This document shows, one piece after another, positions 1 to 10,062 of a stretch of DNA of 64,000 nucleotides. Position 1 is the first letter of the stretch. Each line of letters opens with the position of its first letter. Position numbers and translations under genes: made by a program. Below the pieces are notes generated by a model. That model was not told where the DNA came from. It did not search any database and saw only the letters and a list, made by a program, of their open reading frames with translations. Source of the stretch: Alteromonas abrolhosensis (GTDB taxonomy: Bacteria > Pseudomonadota > Gammaproteobacteria > Enterobacterales > Alteromonadaceae); assembly GCF_001953635.1 (NCBI RefSeq), contig NZ_MEJH01000006.1, positions 63,915 through 127,914 of the forward strand. The letters run 5' to 3'.

Positions 1-476
1 TAGCTAACCGGGTGCATGGGTCTTGCTTCATCATTGGGGCCGAACCGAAGGCTTATGTACATGGTTCCGTTTTCTGATAGCAATTCAGCCAAACGTTCTA
101 ATGCTCGTGGCCTTTCACTTTCCGGCAGGTGCATCCATACAGCGGAAAGCAGCACTAAATCGTATGTTTCTGGTTCTTTGGGGAGGGCGGTAAGCGCAGG
201 TAAGCTGGCGTTACACCATGTAACACTGTTATATGAACTAGCCTTTGCTAGGGTTCGTAACTCATCAGCAGGTTCTACAGCTACTACTTTCCAGCCTTGC
301 TCGGCTAACCAATTTGCATCACGGCCACTGCCAGCACCTACATCTAATGCTGTTCCCGGATTGGTCCTGTGCAAAAAGGCTTTCCAATCGCAATGTACCT
401 TCTCGGCATCTACCGAATTATATAAGTCGAAGTAATGCTGCGCTTTTTCGCTGTAATGTTTAATCGTTTGTGTCAC
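1..476 (-). CDS. Class I SAM-dependent methyltransferase (partial, runs off left edge)
   Basis: The gene enters from the left edge, so only the first ~158 residues are visible. The glycine-rich SAM-binding loop LDVGAGSGRD is at residues 44-53 and the acidic residue ending strand 2 (VVAVEP, Glu68) follows, which is the standard class I Rossmann methyltransferase layout. A post-II type segment (YDLVLLSAVWMHLP) is also present. The start is a GTG at 474-476; an ATG slightly upstream is in a different frame. The substrate cannot be named: the fold is shared by small-molecule, lipid and protein methyltransferases. It is divergent from the export operon that begins at 663. Confidence 0.8.
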   Translation of the reverse strand, partial: MTQTIKHYSEKAQHYFDLYNSVDAEKVHCDWKAFLHRTNPGTALDVGAGSGRDANWLAEQGWKVVAVEPADELRTLAKASSYNSVTWCNASLPALTALPKEPETYDLVLLSAVWMHLPESERPRALERLAELLSENGTMYISLRFGPNDEARPMHPVS

Positions 477-662
477 TGTGAACAGAGTCCATTCTTTGTT
501 TGACCTTAATTTACCGTATGCACACATGCTCGGCTAGCGAATCCAACCTACCAAAACTTTGATCCAGCGCAAAGCCTAAGTGCACTATTCAGTATACTTT
601 TTAAGCTGGCCCAGCGTCATAGCCTCACCTTGACCTCGATTATCAAATACCCGGAGCACACT

Positions 663-1727
663 GTGAAAAAAACACCTTTTATCTTATCCATATTGTTTGT
701 TGTGCTTGTATTTGTGGTTGTCAGCATGGTTTTTAATGGCGACGAAGACCTTGATGTCGTGTCGGGGAACGGGCGAATTGAAGCTACCGAAATTGGTATT
801 TCGGCAAAAGTCGCAGGGCGTGTTGAAGAAATATATGTCCGGGAAGGCGACATGGTCAGCGCAGGTGACGTGGTCGCAAAGCTCGATGCGTCTACCATAA
901 ACAGTCAGTTGCAGCAGGCTAAAGCGCAGCGCCAGCAAACCCGAAGCGCTGTTGAAGCTGCAAACATGGCCATAGCCCAGCGAGAGAGTGAAAAGGCCGC
1001 ATTAGAAGCAGCCTTGCTTCAAGCAAAGGCTGAGTTAAAAGCGGCTATCGCTCATGCCAAGCGCACCAGCGAACTGGCTAAAACCGGGGCTGTATCCAAA
1101 CAGCTAGCAGAAGACAACCTAACATCAGTAGAAAGCGCCAAGGCTGCGGTTAATGCTGCAAAGGCGCGATTAACTGCTGCCGATGCCACTATTGAAGCAA
1201 CGAAAGCACAGTACTTCTCGGCGCAGGCGGCAGTAAGTGCAGCCGATGCCACCATTGCCCAGATAGAGTCTGAAATAAATGACATGGTGCTTAAAGCGCC
1301 GCGCAACGGGCGCATTCAATATCGAGTGGTTGAGCCTGGTGAGGTGGTTGGCGCCGGTGGCAGAGTGTTAAGTCTGGTGGATCTCACCAATGTTTACATG
1401 ACGTTCTTTTTGCCTGCCTCTCAAGTGGGAAGGCTGGCTATAGGAGGCGAGGCGCGAATTGTGCTTGATGCAGCGCCCAATATAGCTATTCCTGCGGTTA
1501 TTTCTTACGTGGCTGACGTTGCCCAATTTACTCCTAGGTCGGTGGAAACCCAAAGCGAACGCGAAAAGTTAATGTTCAGGGTGAAAGCCCAAATACCTGT
1601 TTCTTTATTAAATCAACACATTGAAAGGGTTAAAACGGGCTTGCCTGGCGTTGTTTGGGTGAAGCTAAACGAAGAAGCTACTTGGCCTGAAAGCCTTCCT
1701 GAGCTTATTGAGTTTATTGAGCGATGA
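663..1727 (+). CDS. yhiI: HlyD-family membrane fusion protein (YhiI-like) of an ABC export system
   Basis: Periplasmic adaptor protein linking an inner-membrane ABC exporter to the outer membrane. A single N-terminal membrane anchor (about residues 4-20) is followed by a split lipoyl domain around a long Ala/Gln/Glu-rich coiled-coil hairpin (about residues 65-200); the second lipoyl half begins at LKAPRNGRI. The ~354-residue length matches E. coli YhiI (355). The GTG at 663 is chosen because GGAG lies seven bases upstream; an in-frame TTG at 630 would add 11 residues without a good ribosome site. Its stop overlaps the next start in an ATGA junction at 1724-1727, so it is translationally coupled to the rbbA-like gene. 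Confidence 0.88.
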   Translation: MKKTPFILSILFVVLVFVVVSMVFNGDEDLDVVSGNGRIEATEIGISAKVAGRVEEIYVREGDMVSAGDVVAKLDASTINSQLQQAKAQRQQTRSAVEAANMAIAQRESEKAALEAALLQAKAELKAAIAHAKRTSELAKTGAVSKQLAEDNLTSVESAKAAVNAAKARLTAADATIEATKAQYFSAQAAVSAADATIAQIESEINDMVLKAPRNGRIQYRVVEPGEVVGAGGRVLSLVDLTNVYMTFFLPASQVGRLAIGGEARIVLDAAPNIAIPAVISYVADVAQFTPRSVETQSEREKLMFRVKAQIPVSLLNQHIERVKTGLPGVVWVKLNEEATWPESLPELIEFIER

Positions 1728-4447
1728 GCAACATTATTGAGGCGCACGACCTAACGGTTCGGTACAAAAACGCTACTGCCCTTAGTAATGTTTCGCTATC
1801 TATACCTGCGGGTGTAACGGTGGGTGTAATTGGCCCTGATGGAGTGGGGAAGTCTACTTTACTGTCATTAATCGCGGGTGAAAGGGTGATGCAGCAAGGG
1901 CAGCTGAGAGTGCTAGGTGGGGATATACGCAGCAATAAGCACAGAAAAATCATCTGCTCCGACGTTGCCTATATGCCTCAGGGGCTAGGTAAAAACCTTT
2001 ATCCCACGCTAACGGTAGAAGAAAACCTCCAGTTTTTTGCCAAGCTGTTTGGGCATAGCAGTAAACAGCGCAGGGCCCGTATAGACAACCTAACTAAGCG
2101 AACAGGGCTTTATCCTTTTTTAAGCCGGCCTGCGGGTAAGCTATCTGGTGGAATGAAGCAGAAATTGGGCTTATGTTGCGCGTTAATTCACGACCCTCGC
2201 TTATTGATTTTAGATGAACCCACTACGGGTGTAGACCCGCTTGCCAGAAGTCAGTTTTGGGCATTAGTTCGCGACATACGTACCGCTCGGCCAGAGATAA
2301 CGGTTTTAGTCGCAACAGCGTACATGGAAGAGGCGCAACAGTTCGACCATCTAATTGCCCTCAATGCAGGTGAAATTTTAGCGACGGGAACAAGCGAGGA
2401 GCTGTTAACACGCACACATACCACTGATTTGGAATCAGCGTTTATCGCGCTTTTACCGGATGAGATTAAGCACAAGCATCAGCGCGTAGATACTCAAACT
2501 CACTTAGCGAGTAATCACACTGAAACCGCTATTGAAGCGAAGAATCTAACCATGAAATTTGGTGACTTTGTTGCGGTAGACAAGGTAAGTTTTAGTATTA
2601 AAAAAGGTGAGATCTTTGGGTTTCTGGGGTCGAACGGTTGTGGCAAGTCGACCACCATGAAAATGCTAACCGGCCTGTTGCCTCAAACCGCAGGCGAAGC
2701 GTGGATGTTAGGTAGCCCGCTAGGCGCAAGCGACCTTAGCACGCGATACCGTGTAGGCTATATGTCGCAAAGCTTTTCCTTGTATTCAGAGCTAACCGTA
2801 AGGCAAAACTTAACGCTGCACGCCAAGCTTTTTGACGTTGCCGCCAACACACTCAATACGCGGGTGGATGAAATGCTAACTCGCTTTTCACTTCACCATC
2901 ATCAGCACAGCCTGCCAGACGCTTTACCGTTGGGAATACGTCAACGCTTGTCTTTAGCTGTCGCTATGGTTCATAAACCTGAAGTTCTCATTCTAGATGA
3001 GCCCACATCTGGGGTAGACCCCGTTGCGCGGGATGATTTTTGGCAGCTGCTTATAGGCTTAGCGCGCCAAGATGGCGTAACCATTTTTATATCTACGCAC
3101 TTTATGAATGAAGCGGCGCGATGTGACCGCATTTCACTGATGCATGCGGGCAAGGTTTTAGCTACAGACACACCGGAAGCGATAAAAGTGAATAAGTCTT
3201 CTCACTCCCTTGAGGAAGCTTTTATCGCCTATTTGTTAGACGCACAGTCTACTCAAGATAAGCTTAACGATACGGCATCAAATCCCGCTGCTTTTACAGC
3301 GCAATCAACTTCAAGCAAACACACTAATTCCCTTCGCCGGTTACTGAGTTATACCTCCCGAGAAACATTAGAGCTTATAAGAGATCCTATTCGCCTAACC
3401 ATGTCATTTCTGGGAAGTATGGTGCTTATGGTGGTTATTGGTTATGGCATTACCATGGATGTGGAAGATTTGCGTTATGCGGTGTTCGACCGCGACCAGT
3501 CTGCAACAAGTATCGAGTACCGCAGTGCTCTTTCTGGCTCGCGCTATTTCAACGAGCAACCTGCCATCGTTAGTTACAGCGATATGGATAAAAGAATGAA
3601 AAGCGGCGAGATTTCTCTTGCCGTGGAAATTCCGCCTGAATTTGGGCAGAAGGTGCACAAAGGAGAGCAAGTGCAACTGGGCGCGTGGATAGATGGGTCT
3701 ATGCCTTCACGTGCCGAAACCATACAAGGTTACGTTACAGGCATTCACATGACGTGGTTGCTTCAGCAAGCATCACAAATGAGCCAAGTGCAGTCAACAA
3801 GCGATGTTAATGTGGTATCACGCTATTTGTACAACCCAGATATACGTAGCCTAGTGGCAATTGTGCCTGCGGTAATACCCATGCTACTTCTGATGATCCC
3901 TGCGTTATTAACGTCGCTAGCTGTGGTGCGAGAAAAGGAGCTGGGTTCCATTATCAATCTATACGTTACGCCGGTGACAAAACTTGAGTTTCTACTTGGT
4001 AAACAGCTTCCTTACATCGTAACTTCTTTCGTCAGTTTTCTGCTGCTGGTGGCAATGGCGGTATGGCTGTTTAACGTGCCCCTTAAAGGTGACATTGTGG
4101 CGTTATGCGTTATAGCTTTGTTGTTCGTCACGTTCTCAACCAGCTTTGGCTTGCTGGCATCGGTATTCACCAATAGCCAAATTGCCGCTATCTTGCTCAC
4201 AACCATAGGCACTATGGTACCAGCGGTTCAATTTGCTGGCATGATCACGCCTGTTTCTGCATTGGAGGGCGCAGGTCGCGTTATTGGGGAAGTGCATCCG
4301 GTTAGCTATTTCTTGTTGGTAAGTCGCGGTATTTTCAGCAAAGGTCTGGATTTTAGTTCGTTAGACTTCGCGATTATTCCCATCGCGCTCTCTATACCTA
4401 TCACATTGTGGCTTTCCACTGTTTTGCTTAAAAAACAGGAGCGCTAA
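1724..4447 (+). CDS. rbbA: Fused ABC transporter: two ATPase domains plus permease (RbbA/YhiH-like)
   Basis: A 907-residue fusion with the architecture of E. coli RbbA (911 aa). ATPase domain 1 has Walker [10 protein letters not shown] (37-45), signature LSGGMKQ (140-146) and Walker B LLILDEP (160-166). ATPase domain 2 has Walker [10 protein letters not shown] (302-310) and Walker B VLILDEP, but its signature is degenerate (LPLGIRQR instead of LSGGxxQR), so the two sites are probably unequal. An ABC-2 type permease with about six membrane spans fills residues ~555-905. It sits between an HlyD adaptor and a second ABC-2 permease, so in context it is an exporter. E. coli RbbA has been described as a ribosome-associated ATPase; that role cannot be read from sequence. 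Confidence 0.88.
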   Translation: MSNIIEAHDLTVRYKNATALSNVSLSIPAGVTVGVIGPDGVGKSTLLSLIAGERVMQQGQLRVLGGDIRSNKHRKIICSDVAYMPQGLGKNLYPTLTVEENLQFFAKLFGHSSKQRRARIDNLTKRTGLYPFLSRPAGKLSGGMKQKLGLCCALIHDPRLLILDEPTTGVDPLARSQFWALVRDIRTARPEITVLVATAYMEEAQQFDHLIALNAGEILATGTSEELLTRTHTTDLESAFIALLPDEIKHKHQRVDTQTHLASNHTETAIEAKNLTMKFGDFVAVDKVSFSIKKGEIFGFLGSNGCGKSTTMKMLTGLLPQTAGEAWMLGSPLGASDLSTRYRVGYMSQSFSLYSELTVRQNLTLHAKLFDVAANTLNTRVDEMLTRFSLHHHQHSLPDALPLGIRQRLSLAVAMVHKPEVLILDEPTSGVDPVARDDFWQLLIGLARQDGVTIFISTHFMNEAARCDRISLMHAGKVLATDTPEAIKVNKSSHSLEEAFIAYLLDAQSTQDKLNDTASNPAAFTAQSTSSKHTNSLRRLLSYTSRETLELIRDPIRLTMSFLGSMVLMVVIGYGITMDVEDLRYAVFDRDQSATSIEYRSALSGSRYFNEQPAIVSYSDMDKRMKSGEISLAVEIPPEFGQKVHKGEQVQLGAWIDGSMPSRAETIQGYVTGIHMTWLLQQASQMSQVQSTSDVNVVSRYLYNPDIRSLVAIVPAVIPMLLLMIPALLTSLAVVREKELGSIINLYVTPVTKLEFLLGKQLPYIVTSFVSFLLLVAMAVWLFNVPLKGDIVALCVIALLFVTFSTSFGLLASVFTNSQIAAILLTTIGTMVPAVQFAGMITPVSALEGAGRVIGEVHPVSYFLLVSRGIFSKGLDFSSLDFAIIPIALSIPITLWLSTVLLKKQER

Positions 4448-4449
4448 GA

Positions 4450-5571
4450 GTGAAAACAAAAACTGTTTTTCAATTAAGCATTAAAGAACTGTGGAGTTTA
4501 TGGCGTGATCCGGCCATGCTTATTCTTATCGTCTACGTTTTTACGCTGAATATTTACACGGCCGCAACGGCGGTACCTGAAACCCTTCACAACGCGCCAA
4601 TTGCTTTTGTCGACCACGACCAATCTCAATTATCCCGAAGAGTTATTGATGCTTTTGTGCCGCCTTACTTTCTAACTCCCGAAATTATTGAGCATCATCA
4701 AGTTAACGAAGCTCTCGATACTGGCTTGTTTACTTTTGTAGTTACCATTCCGCCTAACTTTGAAAAGGAGGCAAGTAAGGGGCTAACCCCCGATATCCAA
4801 GTAAACGTCGACGCAACGCGTATCAGTCAAGCTTTCACCGGAAATGGATACATTACTGAAATTATTAACGATGAAGTGGGGGCTTATTTACGAGGTCATA
4901 AAAGTGAAACTGTGCTGCCGGTCGAGTTAGTGCTTCGTGCACGTTTTAACCCAGCATTAGAGAGCTACTGGTTCGGTTCTGTGATGGAGTTGATTAGTGC
5001 CGTTACTATGATTGCCATTATTTTATCCGGCGCTGCGCTTATCCGTGAAAAGGAGCGCGGCACAATAGAGCACTTACTGGCAATGCCCGTTTCAAACAGT
5101 GAAATCATGCTCTCTAAAATTCTCGCGACCAGTCTGGTGGTGTGGCTCGCTACACTAATGTCGGTCTACTTAATCATAATGGGCGCGTTGGATGTGCCAA
5201 TAAGTGGCGACATTCGCCTATTTATGGCAGCAGTTGCATTACAGTTGTTTGCGGTATCGAGTATGGGAATTTTTATGGCTACCATCGCTCGTTCCATGCC
5301 GCAGTTTGGTCTGCTGCTGATATTAGTTTTATTACCGCTTCAATTGTTGTCAGGGGGCACCACACCCAGAGAAAGTATGCCTGATTTCATCCAATACATA
5401 ATGTTACTGATGCCTAATACGCACTTCGTAATGGCATCTCAAAGCGTACTTTACAGAAGTGCAGGCATTACCGTGATATACCCGCAACTCATCGCGCTTT
5501 TTCTAATAGGGTGCGCATTCTACTTTATTGCCTTTAAACGCTTCAAAAACACAATTGGAAGCATGGCCTAG
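4450..5571 (+). CDS. yhhJ: ABC-2 type permease (YhhJ-like)
   Basis: Inner-membrane permease of 373 residues, close to YhhJ of E. coli (about 375). The topology is that of ABC-2 permeases: one N-terminal span (about 20-40), a large extracytoplasmic domain (VDHDQSQLSRRVIDAF region) and five C-terminal spans. The conserved EKERGTIEHLLAMPVS segment after the second span is typical of drug/lipid ABC-2 exporters. It starts with GTG two bases after the rbbA-like stop, so the three genes form one operon. The substrate is unknown. It probably pairs with the permease half fused in the preceding gene. Confidence 0.87.
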   Translation: MKTKTVFQLSIKELWSLWRDPAMLILIVYVFTLNIYTAATAVPETLHNAPIAFVDHDQSQLSRRVIDAFVPPYFLTPEIIEHHQVNEALDTGLFTFVVTIPPNFEKEASKGLTPDIQVNVDATRISQAFTGNGYITEIINDEVGAYLRGHKSETVLPVELVLRARFNPALESYWFGSVMELISAVTMIAIILSGAALIREKERGTIEHLLAMPVSNSEIMLSKILATSLVVWLATLMSVYLIIMGALDVPISGDIRLFMAAVALQLFAVSSMGIFMATIARSMPQFGLLLILVLLPLQLLSGGTTPRESMPDFIQYIMLLMPNTHFVMASQSVLYRSAGITVIYPQLIALFLIGCAFYFIAFKRFKNTIGSMA

Positions 5572-5612
5572 CATTTTTATTACTAAAAAGAGCTTTCACT
5601 TTATTTTTAGTG

Positions 5613-5631
5613 AATGGTAATAATTATCATT
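5613..5631. promoter_or_regulatory. Fur box upstream of the TonB-dependent receptor
   Basis: The 19-bp site AATGGTAATAATTATCATT closely follows the classical Fur consensus of repeated NAT triplets around a central base. It lies about 80 bases before the receptor start. Iron-dependent repression by Fur is the expected consequence; this is inference from the motif and the downstream gene's role. Confidence 0.82.
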
Positions 5632-5712
5632 TGAAGTTGCTTTACTTTTACGTATAATCTGCGCTCAAAAATAACCCTGTTGTTAATAACCACATATAAC
5701 ACTGAGAAGACC

Positions 5713-7806
5713 ATGAAACTAAGCAGTTTATTTGCACTAACGCCTATCGCGTTTGCTTTGTCGGTAAATGCACAAACCACGCAAAACGATACAGTAGAAG
5801 TAAAAGAAGCAGATGTAGAAAAAATTCGTATTGTGGGTGTTCGCCAAAACCGTGTAAGTCGCGGTGCAACTGGCTTGACCATGGAAATCAGTGAAACGCC
5901 TCAGTCTATCAGCATTCTTTCTGAAGACCTTATGCAGTCGTTTGGTGCGTTTAACATTAACGATGCGCTAAAGCTGGCTCCAGGTATCAATGTTGAAGAG
6001 TGGGAAACCAACCGTACTAACTACACTGCACGTGGTTTTGAAATTAAAAACACCCAAATTGATGGTGTAGGCCTGCCTAACGACTGGGGTATTGTGACCG
6101 GCGCTGTTGAAGCTTACGGTTACGAAGAAATTGAAGTGATTCGTGGTGCGAACGGCCTACTTACAGGTGTGGGTAACGCGTCAGGAACCATTAACTACGT
6201 GCGCAAGCGTCCTACCAATGAAGAAGGTGGTGAAGTAGGTGCAAGCATTGGCTCTTACAACTTCAAGCGCGTTCAAGGCGACTACTCAATGTTACTTACC
6301 GAAGACGGCCGCTGGGCTGCGCGTGTGGTAGGTAGCTTTGAAGACAAAGAGTCTCACCTAGATGGTTTGGAAAACGATCGTGGCTTTGTTTACGGTGTTA
6401 TTGACGGTCAGTTAACCGACAACGCAACAGTAACCTTTGGCTTGTCTTACCAAGATGCCAATACTGATGGCAACACGTGGGGCGGGCTAGTATTTAACTA
6501 CACCGACGGCACCCAAGCCGAGTGGGACATTAACGACACGACTACTCAAGAATGGACAAAGTGGGACACTGAAACCACTAACGCCTTTGTTGAGCTAGAC
6601 TACGAATTCGACAACGACTGGCAATTGCTACTTAGCTACAACTTCCGTGGCTACGAAGATGAAAGTAAGCTGTTTTATGCGTACGGCGCTATTGATAAAG
6701 AAACTGGCTTAGGTTTAGTTGGCTGGCCAGGTCGTTACGATTCTGAAATTGATTCACACCTTTTTGAAGGCCGTGTATTTGGTAACTTCGAGTTGTTTGG
6801 TCGCAGTCATGAAGTGAACTTCGGTGCAAGTCACGCTACTAGCGATGACGTGTCTTTTGTTCACGCTTTTGATTACGGCACCACACCGGCATACGGGCCA
6901 ACACCAGCTTTCCCATATGGCTTAGACGCTATTGCCGAGCCAGAGTGGTTGGGTGTATCTGAGTACTCGAATATTGAGCAAACACTTACCCGTTACTTTG
7001 GCTCTGCCCGATTCAGCGTAACTGACGCAATGCACATCATTGCGGGTTTCAACGCCATTGATTTTGAGCGTACCGGTCAAAACTCAGGTGCGGTTATCGA
7101 CAACTCAGAAAGCGAAGCTAGCCCTTATGTAGGTGCAACTTACGCAGTAACAGAAGATGTGAATGCGTACGTAAGTTACTCTGACGTGTATCAGCCACAA
7201 GAGCAGTATGACGTAAACGGCCAATACCTTGACCCAACTAAAGGTAAGAACTTTGAAGCGGGCTTCAAGGCACAGTGGTTCGACGACAGACTACTAACCA
7301 CATTCGCTTATTTCACTGCTGAGCAAGACAATTTGGCAGCCTATGCTGGTACTAACCCTGATACCCTTCAGTATTACTACAAAGGTGTATCGGTAGAGTC
7401 TGACGGTTTTGAAATTGAGCTGGCAGGTCAGCTAACTGACGACCTACGTGTTAATGCGTCATACACCAATATTGACGTAGAAGACCAGCAAGGTAACGAC
7501 GCTAACCTATGGGCACCACGTGACGTAGTTACGTTCCAATTAGGTTATACCGTACCACAAGCACCAGAAATTGAAGTTGGTTTTGGTGGTAGATGGCAGT
7601 CTGAAATCAGCAACGTAGACTACAACGTTAAGCAAGGCGCATACTTCCTAGGTAACGTTTATGCTTCTCACGCGTTTACTGAAGATTTCACTGTTCGCAT
7701 GAACATCAACAACATCTTCGATAAGAAGTACATTAACAGCCTTCATACGGTTGGTTACTACGGTGCTGGTATCAATGCGCAGTTGAGTGCATCGTATACT
7801 TTCTAA
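5713..7806 (+). CDS. TonB-dependent siderophore receptor
   Basis: Outer-membrane receptor for ferric siderophore uptake powered by TonB-ExbBD. The 697-residue product has a signal peptide with likely cleavage after VNA (residue 20), a TonB-box-like segment near residues 37-43, a plug domain from about 60 to 175 (SETPQSISILSEDL, then the IEVIRGANGLLTGVG motif), and a 22-strand type barrel ending in the terminal Phe expected for outer-membrane insertion. There is no N-terminal signalling (STN) domain, so surface signalling through a FecR-like partner is not expected. ATG 5713 is preferred to an upstream in-frame TTG because it directly starts the signal peptide. It is a monocistronic Fur-type unit with its own terminator. 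The siderophore (hydroxamate, FhuE-like, or other) cannot be decided. Confidence 0.92.
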   Translation: MKLSSLFALTPIAFALSVNAQTTQNDTVEVKEADVEKIRIVGVRQNRVSRGATGLTMEISETPQSISILSEDLMQSFGAFNINDALKLAPGINVEEWETNRTNYTARGFEIKNTQIDGVGLPNDWGIVTGAVEAYGYEEIEVIRGANGLLTGVGNASGTINYVRKRPTNEEGGEVGASIGSYNFKRVQGDYSMLLTEDGRWAARVVGSFEDKESHLDGLENDRGFVYGVIDGQLTDNATVTFGLSYQDANTDGNTWGGLVFNYTDGTQAEWDINDTTTQEWTKWDTETTNAFVELDYEFDNDWQLLLSYNFRGYEDESKLFYAYGAIDKETGLGLVGWPGRYDSEIDSHLFEGRVFGNFELFGRSHEVNFGASHATSDDVSFVHAFDYGTTPAYGPTPAFPYGLDAIAEPEWLGVSEYSNIEQTLTRYFGSARFSVTDAMHIIAGFNAIDFERTGQNSGAVIDNSESEASPYVGATYAVTEDVNAYVSYSDVYQPQEQYDVNGQYLDPTKGKNFEAGFKAQWFDDRLLTTFAYFTAEQDNLAAYAGTNPDTLQYYYKGVSVESDGFEIELAGQLTDDLRVNASYTNIDVEDQQGNDANLWAPRDVVTFQLGYTVPQAPEIEVGFGGRWQSEISNVDYNVKQGAYFLGNVYASHAFTEDFTVRMNINNIFDKKYINSLHTVGYYGAGINAQLSASYTF

Positions 7807-7844
7807 TGTATTCGACGTAAAAAATGCTCGAAAATTTGAATGAT

Positions 7845-7872
7845 AAAATGCGGCTTCGGCCGCATTTTTTGT
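7845..7872 (+). terminator. Rho-independent terminator of the siderophore receptor gene
   Basis: A 10-bp stem (AAAATGCGGC with GCCGCATTTT) closed by a TTCG tetraloop and followed by a T run, 39 bases after the receptor stop codon. Confidence 0.92.
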
Positions 7873-7993
7873 TTGTGCTCTCAGCGAGTTGTGAGCAACT
7901 TTGCAGGTTTGCCTGCGAAAGCCAATGTTTATTAATTGATTAAAATTAAACCACTTGCTACTGTTACTAAACACTAAGAAGATGGAGTTTCAA

Positions 7994-8518
7994 GTGACTA
8001 AGCATTTAAGCAATGCGTTTAATCATACTTTCCAACTCGCTGTGCTGACAGCGGGCATTTGTATGTGTTGCGAACTGTCGGCGCATACAAATCCGCGCAG
8101 CTATGACATTGCTGAAGCCATAGACGAGAAAGCCACACCTCAGTTAAAGCATGCATTTGATGAACAACGTTTCGCGTTTCTCGCGCTTTTTAACCGCATA
8201 AGCGAAACTGCCCAGACTGACATGGTTTGCCAATATCACAAACCTATTGGCAGCCAAGTAGGGCGCAAAAGTTGTGAGCCGCGCTATGTGAAAGATTTTC
8301 GTTCTATGCTTGAGCAAACACCGTCCCAACACGGCATCGACATGAGCCGATTGCCTACCAATGAGCACGTACGTTTGTTAACGCAAGATACAAGAGAAGA
8401 AGTCTTTGAACATGTATCGGCACTGATAGCTACGCACCCAGAACTGTATCAGAGTTTTTCCAAGCTCGATGCAATCCATCAGCGCATGCAGCAGGAAGCC
8501 GTATCACAGACCAACTAA
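7994..8518 (+). CDS. Small secreted protein of unknown function
   Basis: A ~174-residue protein with an N-terminal hydrophobic stretch that looks like a signal peptide (TFQLAVLTAGICMC, then ELSAHT), so probably periplasmic. The middle carries a two-cysteine motif, VCQYHKPIGSQVGRKSCEP, which resembles a motif I recall from other small proteobacterial secreted proteins of unknown role. The rest is charged and helical. GTG 7994 has GGAG six bases upstream; an in-frame ATG at 7982 is a possible alternative adding four residues. It lies between two terminators, so it is probably its own transcript. Proximity to the siderophore receptor may or may not be meaningful. I do not recognise a family. Confidence 0.6.
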   Translation: MTKHLSNAFNHTFQLAVLTAGICMCCELSAHTNPRSYDIAEAIDEKATPQLKHAFDEQRFAFLALFNRISETAQTDMVCQYHKPIGSQVGRKSCEPRYVKDFRSMLEQTPSQHGIDMSRLPTNEHVRLLTQDTREEVFEHVSALIATHPELYQSFSKLDAIHQRMQQEAVSQTN

Positions 8519-8604
8519 CCTAACAGCGCAAGGTGTACATAGGCTAGCATTCATGTCTCGAATTCACATATCGATGACTAGCCTAACAATTTATATTTCA
8601 CATA

Positions 8605-8636
8605 CAAAAATGCGGCCTAAAGCCGCATTTTTTGTC
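8605..8636. terminator. Bidirectional terminator between converging genes
   Basis: The stem AAAAATGCGGC / GCCGCATTTTT with loop CTAAA has an A run on one side and a T run on the other, so it can stop transcription from both the secreted-protein gene (plus) and the acyl-CoA dehydrogenase gene (minus). The stem core matches that of the terminator at 7845. Confidence 0.88.
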
Positions 8637-8642
8637 TTTAAT

Positions 8643-9863
8643 TTATAGGTACTTCTTAAGCTCTAAACGAGACACCATGCCTTTGTGTACCTCGTCAGGG
8701 CCGTCAGCTAAGCGAAGTGCTCTTGCGCCAGCGGCAAATCGCGCCAGAGGGAAGTCGCTACACATACCCGCACCACCGTGAATTTGTAACGCCATATCCA
8801 CCACGTTTTGTAGCATGTTAGGCACTACCACTTTAATAGCCGAGATTTCAGTCATGGCGTGTTTAACACCTAAATTATCAATTTTCCATGCGGCGTGAAG
8901 AGTAAGCAATCGTGCTTGTTCAATAGCCATACGAGCATCTGCTACGCGTTCTAAGTTGCCACCTAAGCGGATGATTGGTTTACCAAACGCAACGCGTTCG
9001 TGACCGCGCTTCAGAGCAAGCTCTAGGGCTTTTTCTGCCATACCGATAGCACGCATGCAGTGGTGAATACGGCCAGGGCCCAAGCGCCCTTGTGCAATAG
9101 CAAAGCCTTTTCCTAATCCCATAATTAGGTTGTCTTTGCTCACACGTACATTATCGAAATGCATTTCCCCATGGCCGTAAGGGGCATCAAAATCGCCATA
9201 GGCATCTAGCATACGTTTGATGGTGATCCCTGGTGTATCAAGTGGCACTATTACCATACTGTGGCGACTGTGTTTGTCGTTATCTGGGTTAGACAATCCC
9301 ATGAATATGGTTATTGCAGCGTTAGGGTGGCCAAGGCCTGTCGACCACCACTTTTTGCCGTTAATCACTACGTCATCACCGTCTTCGATAATAGTAGCGG
9401 CCATATTGGTGGCGTCAGACGATGCAACATCAGGCTCTGTCATACCAAACACCGAGCGTATTTCACCTGCCAGCAATGGTTTAAGCCATTTCGCTTTTTG
9501 AGCATCGCTACCGAAGTGATACAGCACTTCCATATTGCCGGTATCAGGCGCATTACAGTTAAAAATCTCTGGTGCAAAAAGGTATTTACCCATGCGCTCA
9601 GCCATTGGCGCATATTCAAGCGTGGTAAGGCCTTGGCCTAATTCAGCATCGGGCAAAAATAGGTTGGCTAGCCCTGCTTCGCGCGCTTTAGCTTTCAGCG
9701 CTTCTGTACCAGGGTGTAGCTTCCAACTCTTCCAGTCGCCGTGATTATTTTCTGTATGGTGAAAGTCGTAAACTTCATTTTCGATAGGCGCTATATGCTC
9801 GGCTATAAAGTTATCGAGCTTTTCTAGTAAGGCTTTGGTTTTGTCGTTATGTGAAAAATCCAT
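8643..9863 (-). CDS. Acyl-CoA dehydrogenase family protein
   Basis: FAD-dependent alpha,beta-dehydrogenation of an acyl-CoA, probably in fatty-acid or branched-chain catabolism. The 406-residue product follows the three-domain acyl-CoA dehydrogenase fold: N-terminal helical domain, a beta domain with FGMTEPDVASSD and KKWWSTG (FAD/substrate contacts, about residues 139-172), and a C-terminal helical domain with IHGGAGMCSDFPLARF and the ADGPDEVHKG segment near the end, where these enzymes contact flavin and substrate. The divergent LysR gene is a plausible regulator. Chain-length preference is unknown; it resembles the longer-N-terminus class found with ACAD10/11-like and FadE-type enzymes. Confidence 0.9.
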   Translation of the reverse strand: MDFSHNDKTKALLEKLDNFIAEHIAPIENEVYDFHHTENNHGDWKSWKLHPGTEALKAKAREAGLANLFLPDAELGQGLTTLEYAPMAERMGKYLFAPEIFNCNAPDTGNMEVLYHFGSDAQKAKWLKPLLAGEIRSVFGMTEPDVASSDATNMAATIIEDGDDVVINGKKWWSTGLGHPNAAITIFMGLSNPDNDKHSRHSMVIVPLDTPGITIKRMLDAYGDFDAPYGHGEMHFDNVRVSKDNLIMGLGKGFAIAQGRLGPGRIHHCMRAIGMAEKALELALKRGHERVAFGKPIIRLGGNLERVADARMAIEQARLLTLHAAWKIDNLGVKHAMTEISAIKVVVPNMLQNVVDMALQIHGGAGMCSDFPLARFAAGARALRLADGPDEVHKGMVSRLELKKYL

Positions 9864-10062
9864 AGGGCACCTTTTTGCAGTTCATTTAGTTTGTAATATT
9901 TAAAAGTAGAGTAGTTGTGCTTCGCATCACGCCACCGGTCAGTCAAAACAAAGTTGATGGGCCGTTTCTAGGCGTGCGAACACTATTCCTTAAATCCATA
10001 CTAGTGAAAGTTGCTCAGTGAATGAAATGAAATATAATCCTTGCTTGTTGTGAATTTCGTTC

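Noticed and set aside
630..662. Upstream TTG start for the HlyD-type gene
   Set aside because: It adds polar residues before the membrane anchor and lacks a ribosome site, while GTG 663 has GGAG at good spacing.
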